The position numbers and the translations under genes are program-made. The notes below the pieces were generated by a model. That model was not told where the DNA came from. It made no database searches and saw nothing but the letters and a program-made list of their open reading frames with translations. From Bacteroidota bacterium (lineage in GTDB: Bacteria; Bacteroidota; Bacteroidia; Bacteroidales; F082), in assembly GCA_016845105.1 (NCBI GenBank), contig JAERTF010000041.1, forward strand, positions 1 to 64,000: 64,000 bases of DNA. Direction: 5' to 3'. The first letter of the stretch is position 1. The number at the start of each line of letters is the position of its first letter. Shown in pieces: positions 9,372 to 17,636 of this stretch.

Positions 9372-10511
9372 ATGAATGTACTTGATTTTGATATAATCAG
9401 GCCTTATAATTTTCAGGAGATTCAGAAGGCAATACCAAGAATTCTAAACGATTCAACATTCCACCTAATGATGGATTATTTGTTTAGTCCGGAGATAAAA
9501 GAGGAGCTCATTTCCAATCTGAAAGCAGCTAGTACTGTCCATGAATTTCAACTGGCACTAACACTGCCTTCCATTCAATCAATAATAAAAAAGACCTCGG
9601 ATGGCATTTCATATTCAGGATTTGAAAATATCAGTAAAAATGGTTCTTATGTATATTTAGCTAACCACAGGGATATTGTGTTGGATTCTTCAATACTTGG
9701 AACCATATTATCAAAGCTAGACTTAAATACCCCATATATAACATGGGGTAGTAACTTAATGGTATCTCCTTTAATTGTTGACCTGGGGAAATCAAATCAA
9801 ATGATTACTGTTTTTAGGGAAGGAAGTCCGAAAGAATTACTTTTAAACTCCCAACGACTTTCATCTTTTATCCGGAAGTCAATACTTGAATCAAACAAAC
9901 CTGTTTGGATTGCACACAGAAAAGGCAGATCAAAAAATGGATTTGATAAAACTGATGTTAGTATTCTTAAAATGCTAACGCTTTCGGGAAAATCAGATAT
10001 TATTAGTAAGCTTTCCGAGTTAAATATCACACCTACAGCAATTAGTTACGAATGGGAACCTTGCGATGCTATGAAGGTAAGAGAAATATACCTATCGCGT
10101 GATGGTGGATATGTAAAAAGTAAAGACGAAGATTTCAATAGTATCTTAGGTGGATTAACCGGAGATAAAGGTGGAATACACATTGCAATGGGTGAACCCA
10201 TAAACGATAAGATTAAAAATATTGACTTAAGCACAATTAATAATAATGAGTTTATTATTAAAGCTGCTGAATTAGTTGATGAACAGATATATAAGAATTA
10301 TAAACTATGGCCTTCTAATTATTTAGCATATGATTTACTAAATAATGGGACCAAGTATTCAGGAGAATATAACAATGATACAAAGGTTATACTAGAAGAT
10401 AGATATAATCAAACAGCTTCGATAACGAAAGAAGATAATAAAGAAATTCGTGAATTATTTTTGATGCTTTATGCCAACCCGGTTATAAACAAACTTAAAT
10501 TTTCATATTAA
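9372..10511 (+). CDS. PlsC/PlsB-like glycerolipid acyltransferase
   Basis: The 379-residue protein carries an acyltransferase block near residues 95-105 (YLANHRDIVLDSS), where Asn-His-Arg-Asp replaces the usual spacing of the HX4D motif. A second block, IAHRKGRSKNG, corresponds to the substrate-binding motif III. It probably transfers an acyl chain to a glycerolipid or related acceptor at the inner membrane. PlsC-type enzymes are often found beside aryl polyene and flexirubin genes, so its position just before the tyrosine ammonia-lyase suggests it belongs to that set. The open frame reaches 9342 (TTG), but the ATG at 9372 follows the -7 element. Confidence 0.7.
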   Translation: MNVLDFDIIRPYNFQEIQKAIPRILNDSTFHLMMDYLFSPEIKEELISNLKAASTVHEFQLALTLPSIQSIIKKTSDGISYSGFENISKNGSYVYLANHRDIVLDSSILGTILSKLDLNTPYITWGSNLMVSPLIVDLGKSNQMITVFREGSPKELLLNSQRLSSFIRKSILESNKPVWIAHRKGRSKNGFDKTDVSILKMLTLSGKSDIISKLSELNITPTAISYEWEPCDAMKVREIYLSRDGGYVKSKDEDFNSILGGLTGDKGGIHIAMGEPINDKIKNIDLSTINNNEFIIKAAELVDEQIYKNYKLWPSNYLAYDLLNNGTKYSGEYNNDTKVILEDRYNQTASITKEDNKEIRELFLMLYANPVINKLKFSY

Positions 10512-10580
10512 AAGTAATACTGAAAATTAATGATAACAACATATCAGTGATTTTCTATTTTGAGGACAATAAAACTACAG

Positions 10581-12122
10581 ATGGTAACAATATCTAAAAA
10601 ACCACTGCTTCCAGAAGACTACAAGAAAGTGCTTTTCGAAAATGAAAGAATTATTATTGATAAAAGTACTTTAACGAATATCGAATCATGTTATAATTTT
10701 CTTGCTGATTTTGCAAGGAACAAAATTATTTATGGTGTTAACACCGGTCTTGGGCCAATGGCTCAGTATCGTATCGAAGACAGTGATCAAATCGATCTTC
10801 AGTATAATTTAATACGAAGCCATTCTGCAGGAGCAGGTAACCCTCTTGATCCAATATATGTTCGTGCAGCCATGATTTCAAGGCTAAAAAGCCTTTCACT
10901 TGGGTATTCAGGAATTCATGTGGATGCTATTAAGTTAATTACTAAATTACTAAATAACAATATCATACCTTATATTCCAGAGCATGGTGGTGTTGGAGCA
11001 AGTGGCGATTTAGTGCAATTATCGCATTTAGCATTGGTTTTAATAGGTGAAGGTGAAGCTTATTATAAAGGTACTCTTCTGCCGGTAAAAAAAATATTCT
11101 TAGAACTTAATATAGTACCTTTAAAAATCAAATTGAGAGAAGGTCTTGGACTAATAAATGGAACTTCTGTAATGTCAGGAATTGGCATTGTAAACATCCT
11201 TTTTGCTAAACAAATAATAAACTGGTCAGTGTTGGCTTCGGCAATGATAAATGAAATTGTTGAATCTTTTGATGATCATTTCTCGGTTGTTCTAAATCAA
11301 GTAAAGAAACACAATGGTCAGCAAGTAGTTGCAAAAGCCATGAGAGATATTGTAGGTGATAGTAAGTTGATTAAAAAGCGTGAGGACCTTCTATTTAATG
11401 GACAAATTTCGGAAAAGATATTTAAGCAAAAAATACAGGAATATTATTCATTGCGATGTGTTCCTCAAATCCTCGGTCCAATTTACGATGCAATAAACCA
11501 TGCAGAAGATGTATTGGTTGATGAAGTAAACTCTGTAAATGACAACCCAGTTGTAGATGCTGCTAGTAAGCAAGTATATCATGGTGGTAATTTTCATGGA
11601 GACTATGTGTCATTTGAAATGGACAAACTTAAAACGGCTATAACAAAATTGTCGATGTTGTCTGAAAGGCAATTAAACTTCTTATTGAATAATAAACTTA
11701 ATGATATCTTGCCTCCATTTGTTAACCTTGGGACTTTGGGCTTAAACTTAGGTATGCAGGGTACTCAGTTTACTGCAACTTCTACTGTTGCTGAAAACCA
11801 AACGCTTTCTAATCCCATGTATGTGCATAGTATTCCTAGTAACAATGATAATCAAGATATTGTAAGTATGGGAACCAACTCAGCATTACTGGCGAAAAAA
11901 GTAATTGAAAATACATTTGAGGTACTATCCATTGAATTTCTAACAATAGTACAAGCAATTGATTATTTAAAGGTTGATTCAAAGCTCAGTAGCACATCGA
12001 TATCTACATACCAAAAGCTTCGGAACTTGGTTCCTGTATTTATTGAGGATTCGCCAAAATATAAAGATTTGGAGCTAATAAAGAATTATCTAAAACAAAA
12101 TAACCCATCTATAATTTCATAA
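10581..12122 (+). CDS. Tyrosine ammonia-lyase (HAL/PAL/TAL family)
   Basis: This 513-residue aromatic amino acid lyase would deaminate tyrosine to 4-coumarate. The self-forming MIO cofactor triad Ala140-Ser141-Gly142 is in GGVGASGDLVQLSHLALVL. Other family blocks are YGVNTGLGPMAQYRI, LIRSHSAGAG, YSLRCVPQILGP and NPMYVHSIPSNNDNQD. As I remember the Flavobacterium johnsoniae tyrosine ammonia-lyase, it aligns almost throughout, including the start (MVTIS here, MNTIN there), which supports ATG 10581 over the TTG at 10560. Histidase is less likely because the neighbours are fatty-acid-like genes and no hut genes are present. The following reductase starts 10 bases after the stop. Confidence 0.85.
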   Translation: MVTISKKPLLPEDYKKVLFENERIIIDKSTLTNIESCYNFLADFARNKIIYGVNTGLGPMAQYRIEDSDQIDLQYNLIRSHSAGAGNPLDPIYVRAAMISRLKSLSLGYSGIHVDAIKLITKLLNNNIIPYIPEHGGVGASGDLVQLSHLALVLIGEGEAYYKGTLLPVKKIFLELNIVPLKIKLREGLGLINGTSVMSGIGIVNILFAKQIINWSVLASAMINEIVESFDDHFSVVLNQVKKHNGQQVVAKAMRDIVGDSKLIKKREDLLFNGQISEKIFKQKIQEYYSLRCVPQILGPIYDAINHAEDVLVDEVNSVNDNPVVDAASKQVYHGGNFHGDYVSFEMDKLKTAITKLSMLSERQLNFLLNNKLNDILPPFVNLGTLGLNLGMQGTQFTATSTVAENQTLSNPMYVHSIPSNNDNQDIVSMGTNSALLAKKVIENTFEVLSIEFLTIVQAIDYLKVDSKLSSTSISTYQKLRNLVPVFIEDSPKYKDLELIKNYLKQNNPSIIS

Positions 12123-12132
12123 ATGAACTAGT

Positions 12133-12861
12133 ATGAAATACGCATTGATAACAGGAGGTTCAGGTGGAATAGGAAGTGCGATATGTACTCGTCTGGCCAG
12201 CATGAATTTTAAAGTTATAATACACTACAACTCGAATAAAGAAGCTGCAAAAAAAACACTAATAAATATAAAAAATGATGGCGGTGAAGGTGAATTAATT
12301 CAATTTGATGTTACCAGTAAACGTGCAATTAATAACGCCATAGATAAGTGGAAAGAAAAAAATCCTAATCAATATATATCTGTACTAGTTAATAACGCAG
12401 GGTACTCTAAAGATATGCTGATGATATGGATGGAAGACAATGATTGGAATTCAGTTATCGACACAAATTTAAATAGCTTTTTTAACACAACATCTTCACT
12501 TTTAAAGGATATGGTGCTTAATAAATGGGGCAGAATTATTAATATTGTTTCATTATCTGGTATAAAAGGATTACCAGGCCAAACCAACTATTCAGCAGCA
12601 AAGGCAGGAGTAATTGGTGCAACAAAAGCATTGGCGCAAGAAGTTGGCAGAAAAAAGGTTACTGTAAATGCAGTAGCTCCGGGATATATCTCAACTGATA
12701 TGACACAAGATTTAGATGAGAAGCAACTAAGAAAACTTATACCTATAAATAGGTTTGGCAAACCTGAAGAAGTAGCCGAACTAGTTGCTTTTTTGGCAAG
12801 TGATAATTCATCATATATTACCGGTGAAGTTATTAATATTAATGGGGGACTTTATACATAA
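12133..12861 (+). CDS. 3-oxoacyl-ACP reductase (FabG-like SDR)
   Basis: This is a 242-residue classical short-chain dehydrogenase. It has the NADPH-binding TGGSGGIGSAI at residues 8-18, NNAG, and the catalytic Ser in IVSLSG followed by Tyr153 and Lys157 in NYSAAKAG. The C-terminus SSYITGEVININGG is FabG-like. It would reduce 3-oxoacyl intermediates on an acyl carrier protein. It is 10 bases after the ammonia-lyase and 3 bases before the ketosynthase, so it acts most likely as the ketoreductase of this dedicated pathway rather than housekeeping fatty acid synthesis. Confidence 0.88.
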   Translation: MKYALITGGSGGIGSAICTRLASMNFKVIIHYNSNKEAAKKTLINIKNDGGEGELIQFDVTSKRAINNAIDKWKEKNPNQYISVLVNNAGYSKDMLMIWMEDNDWNSVIDTNLNSFFNTTSSLLKDMVLNKWGRIINIVSLSGIKGLPGQTNYSAAKAGVIGATKALAQEVGRKKVTVNAVAPGYISTDMTQDLDEKQLRKLIPINRFGKPEEVAELVAFLASDNSSYITGEVININGGLYT

Positions 12862-12864
12862 ACT

Positions 12865-14082
12865 ATGAACAGAGTTGTAATAACGGGGATGGGTATATAT
12901 TCAACCATTGGCTATAACCTTGATGAAGTTACAAATTCATTGTATAATGGAAAATCAGGAATTGTTTTTGATCAAAGCCGTAAGGACTTAGGTTTTAGAT
13001 CGGCATTGACAGGTAGTATTAAACGACCAAAACTAAAGGGTGTATTATCACGCAGAATGCGTGTAGGATTACCTGAACAGGGTGAATATGCTTATATCGC
13101 CACAATGGAAGCACTTAATAATGCAGGCATAGATGAAGACTTTCTGGACAAAAATGAAGTAGGTATACTCTACGGAAACGATAGCTCATCAACAGCAGTA
13201 ATTGAAGCTGCAGACATTGTTAGAGAAAAGAAAAACACTACACTTATTGGATCAGCATCAATATTCCAATCAATGAACTCAACTATCACAATGAACCTAA
13301 GTGTAATTTTGAAGTTGAAAGGTATAAATTTTACTATTAGCGGTGCTTGTGCTAGTGGATCACATTCCATAGGTTTGGGATATACAATGATAAAACAAGG
13401 GTTACAGGATAGGATAATATGTGGTGGTGCCCAAGAAATAAATGCCCTTTCGATGTGCAACTTTGATGCTCTAAATGCTTTTTCTGTACGCGAGGAGTCG
13501 CCAGAACAGGCTTCTCGTCCATTTGATCGGGATCGGGATGGATTAGTACCAAGCGGTGGAGCTGCTACAGTAATTATTGAGAGTTACGAAGCGGCCAAAA
13601 AAAGAGGAGCACCAATTCTAGGCGAAATAATTGGGTATGGTTTTTCATCAAATGGCGAACATATTTCAGTACCTAATGTTGAGGGACCCGTACGGTCTCT
13701 TGAGAATGCACTAAAGGATGCTAACCTAAGACCAGAAGAGATAGATTATCTAAATGCTCATGCAACATCAACACCTGTAGGAGATCTAAATGAGGCGAAG
13801 GCGATATATGAAGTATTCAATAAAGGACGTATTCCCGTAAGTTCAACTAAGGGTATGACAGGACACGAAATGTGGATGGGAGGAGCAAGTGAAATCATTT
13901 ACTCAATGCTAATGGCGCAAAATTCGTTTATTGCCCCTAATATAAATTTTACAAACCCAGATGAGTATAGCGGCAAGCTAAACATAATTACTGAAACCAA
14001 AAAAAGTAAAATAGATACTTTTATCTCCAATTCATTTGGATTTGGAGGTACTAATTCATCCTTGGTTGTCCGTATGTTATAG
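12865..14082 (+). CDS. Beta-ketoacyl-ACP synthase (KAS I/II-type, aryl polyene-like)
   Basis: This 405-residue condensing enzyme has the complete triad Cys162 (GACASGSH), His299 (NAHATSTPVGD) and His334 (KGMTGHEMWMGGASE). The last motif, with Glu-Met-Trp-Met after the active His, differs from housekeeping FabF (usually TGHLLGAAG) and resembles ketosynthases of aryl polyene/flexirubin clusters as I recall them. It would extend the aryl starter with malonyl-ACP units. No chain-length-factor partner is encoded next to it. It starts 3 bases after the reductase stop. Confidence 0.88.
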   Translation: MNRVVITGMGIYSTIGYNLDEVTNSLYNGKSGIVFDQSRKDLGFRSALTGSIKRPKLKGVLSRRMRVGLPEQGEYAYIATMEALNNAGIDEDFLDKNEVGILYGNDSSSTAVIEAADIVREKKNTTLIGSASIFQSMNSTITMNLSVILKLKGINFTISGACASGSHSIGLGYTMIKQGLQDRIICGGAQEINALSMCNFDALNAFSVREESPEQASRPFDRDRDGLVPSGGAATVIIESYEAAKKRGAPILGEIIGYGFSSNGEHISVPNVEGPVRSLENALKDANLRPEEIDYLNAHATSTPVGDLNEAKAIYEVFNKGRIPVSSTKGMTGHEMWMGGASEIIYSMLMAQNSFIAPNINFTNPDEYSGKLNIITETKKSKIDTFISNSFGFGGTNSSLVVRML

Positions 14083-14164
14083 TAGCTCACTCTGACAAAT
14101 ACAATTAATGTTTTCATGTAGCCACCTTTAAAAACTATTTTTATTTCCATTAAAAAATAAATGT

Positions 14165-14172
14165 TAATTTTG
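14165..14172 (+). promoter_or_regulatory. Predicted -7 element for the acyl carrier protein gene
   Basis: TAATTTTG matches TAnnTTTG and lies 28 bases before the ACP start. No -33 TTG is present at proper spacing. It would separate the ACP-acyltransferase pair from the ketosynthase transcript across a 118-base gap. Confidence 0.35.
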
Positions 14173-14200
14173 CATACTTTTTTAATATTATAGAATACGA

Positions 14201-14446
14201 ATGAACTCAAAGGAAGTAAAAGAAATAGTAAATGAATTTTTAATTGAAGAGTTTGAACTCGAGGATTCACAACTCCTTCCAGAGGCTCTTATGAAAGATG
14301 ACCTGGATATTGAAAGCCTTGATTTTGTTGATATTGCTGTAATTATTGAGAAAGAGTTTAGTATTAAGGTAACCAGTGAAGATATTGAAAAGATAATTAA
14401 ACTTGAAGACCTTTATAACTATATAATTGATCATACCCAAAACTAA
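14201..14446 (+). CDS. Acyl carrier protein
   Basis: The 81-residue acidic helical protein is an acyl carrier protein. Ser39 in DDLDIESLDFVDIAVIIE is the expected 4'-phosphopantetheine attachment site; the usual DSL is ESL here, as in many secondary-metabolism carriers. It would hold the growing aryl chain for the ketosynthase and reductase. Its stop codon overlaps the start of the LpxL-like acyltransferase by one base, which implies translational coupling and a shared role. It is separate from any fatty acid synthase fabD/fabF operon in this window. Confidence 0.88.
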   Translation: MNSKEVKEIVNEFLIEEFELEDSQLLPEALMKDDLDIESLDFVDIAVIIEKEFSIKVTSEDIEKIIKLEDLYNYIIDHTQN

Positions 14447-15348
14447 TGTCATCCTGGGAAGGTAAAACAAGAGGTGGACTTACAGGTTACCAAATATTCC
14501 TTTTTTTATTAAAAAACGTAAATTTAAGAGCAGCATATTTGCTCTTATACTTTGTTGCACTATATTATGTGCTTTTTGCTAGTAAGGCAAGAAAACCAAT
14601 GTACTATTATTTTAATAAAAGATTAAATTTTGGACATCTCAAAACCTTCTATTATCTGTATCTGAACAATATAACCTTTGGTAAGGTAATAATTGACAAA
14701 GTTGTAATGATGGCAGGGTTTCCCAATAAATTTACTTTTGATTTTGACGGTGAAAACCATTTGCACTCAATGGCTGAAAGTGGTGGCGGGCTTATAATAG
14801 GTTCCCATGTGGGTAATTGGGAAATTGCAGGTCAACTTCTTACCAGAATTAAAACAACCGTTCATATTGTTATGCTTGATGCCGAACATCAAAAAATTAA
14901 AAAACTAATACAAAGTGTATCCAATGCAAAAAAGATGAATGTTATTCCCATTAAGGAAGATTTGTCACATCTTTTTAAAATTAAAGATGCATTGTTGGCC
15001 AATGAAATAGTCGCAATTCATGGTGATAGATTTTTACCTGGGTCGAAAACAATGGAGGTAAATTTTCTTGGTGCCCATGCTCATTTTCCCACCGGACCTT
15101 TTTATATAGCAATGAAATATAATAAGCCAGTAACTTTTGTATCAGCCATAAAAGAAAACAACACTCACTATCATTTTATGGCTACAGAGCCAAAACTATA
15201 TGCAAATTCCAGATGCCTTGAAGATAGAAACAAAGAGATATACAGAATGATAAGAGACTACACTATTCAACTAGAAAAAACACTATTTAAACATCCTGAA
15301 CAATGGTTCAATTATTATTATTTTTGGGACAAAACTGAATCCCAATAG
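14446..15348 (+). CDS. LpxL/HtrB-family lysophospholipid acyltransferase
   Basis: The 300-residue protein begins with a hydrophobic segment (about residues 20-45), placing it at the inner membrane. The catalytic HX4E motif is His121-Glu126 in GSHVGNWEIAG, followed by IHGDRF and HFPTGPFYIAMKYNKP, as in the lipid A late acyltransferases. Its one-base overlap with the acyl carrier protein suggests that it takes the acyl chain directly from that carrier and attaches it to a lipid acceptor. A housekeeping lipid A role is possible but less likely in this context. Confidence 0.82.
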   Translation: MSSWEGKTRGGLTGYQIFLFLLKNVNLRAAYLLLYFVALYYVLFASKARKPMYYYFNKRLNFGHLKTFYYLYLNNITFGKVIIDKVVMMAGFPNKFTFDFDGENHLHSMAESGGGLIIGSHVGNWEIAGQLLTRIKTTVHIVMLDAEHQKIKKLIQSVSNAKKMNVIPIKEDLSHLFKIKDALLANEIVAIHGDRFLPGSKTMEVNFLGAHAHFPTGPFYIAMKYNKPVTFVSAIKENNTHYHFMATEPKLYANSRCLEDRNKEIYRMIRDYTIQLEKTLFKHPEQWFNYYYFWDKTESQ

Positions 15349-15438
15349 ATAAAAAAATAAGTTCAAAATATTCTATTAACTAACAACCATATAGTTACAG
15401 CGCAAAAAAAATAATTCCTAAAAATCAGTAAATAAATT

Positions 15439-16506
15439 ATGGAAAATTACGGATCCGACTCAAAATCAGCATTACAAGCAAAATATGATGCCCAAAAAAT
15501 TGCATTTGGCCCAATTATGTTTCAGGCGGCTATGGCATTAAGAAATCTTGGTATTCTTGAATACTTGCTAAGAAAAAAAAGAGTTGGTGGCGATATCAAA
15601 ACAATTGCAAATGAACTACAGCTCTCGGAATATGGTGTAAAAGTACTATTGGAAGCAGGACTAAGTCTAGAGTTAGTAATTATTAAAAACCAAAAGTACT
15701 ATATTACAAAAACCGGATATTATGTATTAAGTGACAAATTGACAAAGGTAAATATGGACTTTACACAAGATGTTAATTATGAAGGAATGATGCATCTTGA
15801 AAGCTCAATTAAAAAAGGAAAGCCCGAAGGACTGAGTGTTTTTGGTAATTGGGATACTGTATATGAAGCCTTGAGTGAATTACCACAAAAGGTAAGGAAA
15901 AGTTGGTTTGCTTTCGATCATTATTATTCTGATTATGCATTCCCGGAAGTACTACCCCATCTTTTTAGATCATATCCTAAGAAAATACTCGACGTTGGTG
16001 GTAATACTGGAAAATTTTCGATTTTTTGCGCACAGAATAATGAAAATGTTCAAATGACAATACTTGACTTGCCCGGCCAAGTTCAAGATGCAAAAAAGAA
16101 TATATTGAATGTTGGTCTTGATAATCGTATTTCAACACATTCACTAAATCTGCTTGACAATTCAATTCCTTTTCCAACCGGTTATGATATTATTTGGATG
16201 AGCCAATTTCTTGATTGCTTCTCACAGGAGGAAATCCTAGGTTTATTAAAAAGATCGTATAATGCACTTGGTAAAGATGGTGCCTTGTACATACTCGAGA
16301 CCTATTGGGATAAACAAGAATTCGAAGCTTCAACTTATAGCCTACATGCCACATCTCTATATTTCACTGCCATTGCAAATGGAAATAGCCAAATGTATCA
16401 CTCAAATGATATGTTCAAACTTATTGAGAGATCAGGATTATATGTTGACGAAGTTATAGAGAATATTGGTGTTAGCCATACACTTACTATTTGTAAGAAA
16501 AAATAG
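15439..16506 (+). CDS. SAM-dependent O-methyltransferase-like protein
   Basis: The 355-residue protein has an N-terminal winged-helix dimerisation domain (residues about 10-100) and a C-terminal Rossmann methyltransferase domain. The SAM-binding motif I is ILDVGGNTGKFSIF around Asp185. This is the plan of plant-type and polyketide O-methyltransferases. The usual catalytic His-Asp/Trp motif is not obvious; the equivalent place reads SQFLDCFSQEE, so the methylated atom is uncertain. It follows the acyltransferase by 90 bases, and a methylated aryl head group is the likely product. Confidence 0.78.
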   Translation: MENYGSDSKSALQAKYDAQKIAFGPIMFQAAMALRNLGILEYLLRKKRVGGDIKTIANELQLSEYGVKVLLEAGLSLELVIIKNQKYYITKTGYYVLSDKLTKVNMDFTQDVNYEGMMHLESSIKKGKPEGLSVFGNWDTVYEALSELPQKVRKSWFAFDHYYSDYAFPEVLPHLFRSYPKKILDVGGNTGKFSIFCAQNNENVQMTILDLPGQVQDAKKNILNVGLDNRISTHSLNLLDNSIPFPTGYDIIWMSQFLDCFSQEEILGLLKRSYNALGKDGALYILETYWDKQEFEASTYSLHATSLYFTAIANGNSQMYHSNDMFKLIERSGLYVDEVIENIGVSHTLTICKKK

Positions 16507-16596
16507 TTAAATGGCAGTTAGTATTGCTAGCTCTATAATTACTACAAATTATCGCATTCGTTTCCTTCATTAAATTACCGAAGCATATTTTTTATC

Positions 16597-16610
16597 TAAT
16601 TAGCTAATTA
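16597..16610. promoter_or_regulatory. Perfect 14-bp palindrome upstream of the MORN gene
   Basis: TAATTAGCTAATTA is its own reverse complement. It sits about 17-30 bases upstream of the -7-like TATATTTG (16627-16634), covering the place of a -33 element. It could be an operator for a dimeric regulator; no second copy was noticed in the window. Confidence 0.3.
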
Positions 16611-16626
16611 ACACCTCTTTTTGTAC

Positions 16627-16634
16627 TATATTTG
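16627..16634 (+). promoter_or_regulatory. Predicted -7 element for the MORN-repeat gene
   Basis: TATATTTG matches TAnnTTTG and lies 26 bases before the ATG at 16661. No -33 TTG is visible at the right spacing. Confidence 0.4.
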
Positions 16635-16660
16635 GATTCAACAAACCAAATATAGTTCAA

Positions 16661-17338
16661 ATGAAAAGAATCGCAACAACAATTTTTATTCTATGTTTAT
16701 TGTATACGCCCATTTATCTGTACAGTCAAGCAAAATGTAAAGTATTAGTAAAGCCAATCTCCGAAACATACGAGGGCAAATGTAAAAAAGGACTTGCCAA
16801 TGGAAAAGGCAAAGCCACAGGCATTGATAGTTATGAAGGACGTTTTAGTAAAGGATATCCAAACGGCAAAGGAACATATACATGGGCCAACGGTTCCAAG
16901 TATATTGGAGAATGGGAATTTGGAGTTAGAAGCGGAGAAGGCATCTACACTTTCACTTATGAGGGTAGGGACAGTATAGTTGCCGGCATATGGAAAAATG
17001 ACAAGTACATGGGTCCTGTACCACCACCTCCAATAGTAATGCAGTCTCGAAATGTTCAAAATTATTCATTCATGAAGCAAGGGGATAAAAATACCCTATC
17101 CCTTCAAATATATATGAATGGATCAATAAACTCTACCATAGAAGATTTGTCAATTGTATCTACAAACGGCTCCTACCAAAATTTGGGAAATGTTATTGTA
17201 TTTAGTGAGATAGTATATCCTGCCACCTTTAAGGTAACTTACATTACCTGGAACAAAATGCACACCGCAAAGTTAAATGTAACTTTTGAATTTGAAATTA
17301 TTGAACCCGGCGATTGGCATGTTAAGATAACGAACTAG
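16661..17338 (+). CDS. Secreted MORN-repeat protein
   Basis: The 225-residue protein opens with a signal peptide ending near YLYSQ. Residues about 35-100 hold three MORN repeats (YEGKCKKGLANGKG, YEGRFSKGYPNGKG, YIGEWEFGVRSGEG). Residues 120-225 are a beta-rich region not recognised. MORN repeats form short beta-hairpin stacks that bind lipids or proteins; the periplasm or cell surface is the expected location. It stands alone between the methyltransferase and the tRNA, and its role is unknown. Confidence 0.75.
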   Translation: MKRIATTIFILCLLYTPIYLYSQAKCKVLVKPISETYEGKCKKGLANGKGKATGIDSYEGRFSKGYPNGKGTYTWANGSKYIGEWEFGVRSGEGIYTFTYEGRDSIVAGIWKNDKYMGPVPPPPIVMQSRNVQNYSFMKQGDKNTLSLQIYMNGSINSTIEDLSIVSTNGSYQNLGNVIVFSEIVYPATFKVTYITWNKMHTAKLNVTFEFEIIEPGDWHVKITN

Positions 17339-17372
17339 TTATAAGTATAATAAAACTATAACTATAGATACG

Positions 17373-17407
17373 AAAAAACCGTCCTATTATTCAATAAGAC
17401 GGTTTTC
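17373..17407 (-). terminator. Terminator of the tRNA-Val transcript
   Basis: AAAACCGTC (17375-17383) pairs with GACGGTTTT (17398-17406). Read on the minus strand, the stem is followed by a T tract. It begins 8 bases after the 3' end of tRNA-Val. It may also stop the plus-strand MORN transcript. Confidence 0.7.
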
Positions 17408-17414
17408 AAATCAG

Positions 17415-17489
17415 TGGGCGATGAGGGATTCGAACCCCCGGCCCCCTCGGTGTAAACGAGGTGCTCTGAACCAGCTGAGCTAATCACCC
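17415..17489 (-). tRNA. tRNA-Val (UAC anticodon)
   Basis: On the minus strand a 75-base cloverleaf is complete: acceptor GGGTGAT pairs with ATCGCCC (one G-U), the D arm contains GCTCAGC, the anticodon stem CCTCG/CGAGG encloses the loop TTTACAC with anticodon TAC, and the T arm has GGTTCGAATCC. The discriminator base is A, and CCA is not encoded. Confidence 0.95.
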
Positions 17490-17512
17490 TGATTGCTTTT
17501 TAAAAGCGAGTG

Positions 17513-17546
17513 CAAATATACATCTATTTTAATTCCACAATACAAA
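17513..17546 (-). promoter_or_regulatory. Predicted promoter of tRNA-Val
   Basis: CAAATATA at 17513-17520 reads TATATTTG on the minus strand, a perfect -7 element 24 bases before the tRNA. CAAA at 17543-17546 reads TTTG with a 22-base spacer, slightly longer than usual. Confidence 0.4.
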
Positions 17547-17636
17547 TTATTAATTTTTTTTCAAGATCAATGTAAAAAAATTCAAGGATATAAATTCACA
17601 TTGGTTTTGCTACATTTGCATTAATAAATCCTTGGT

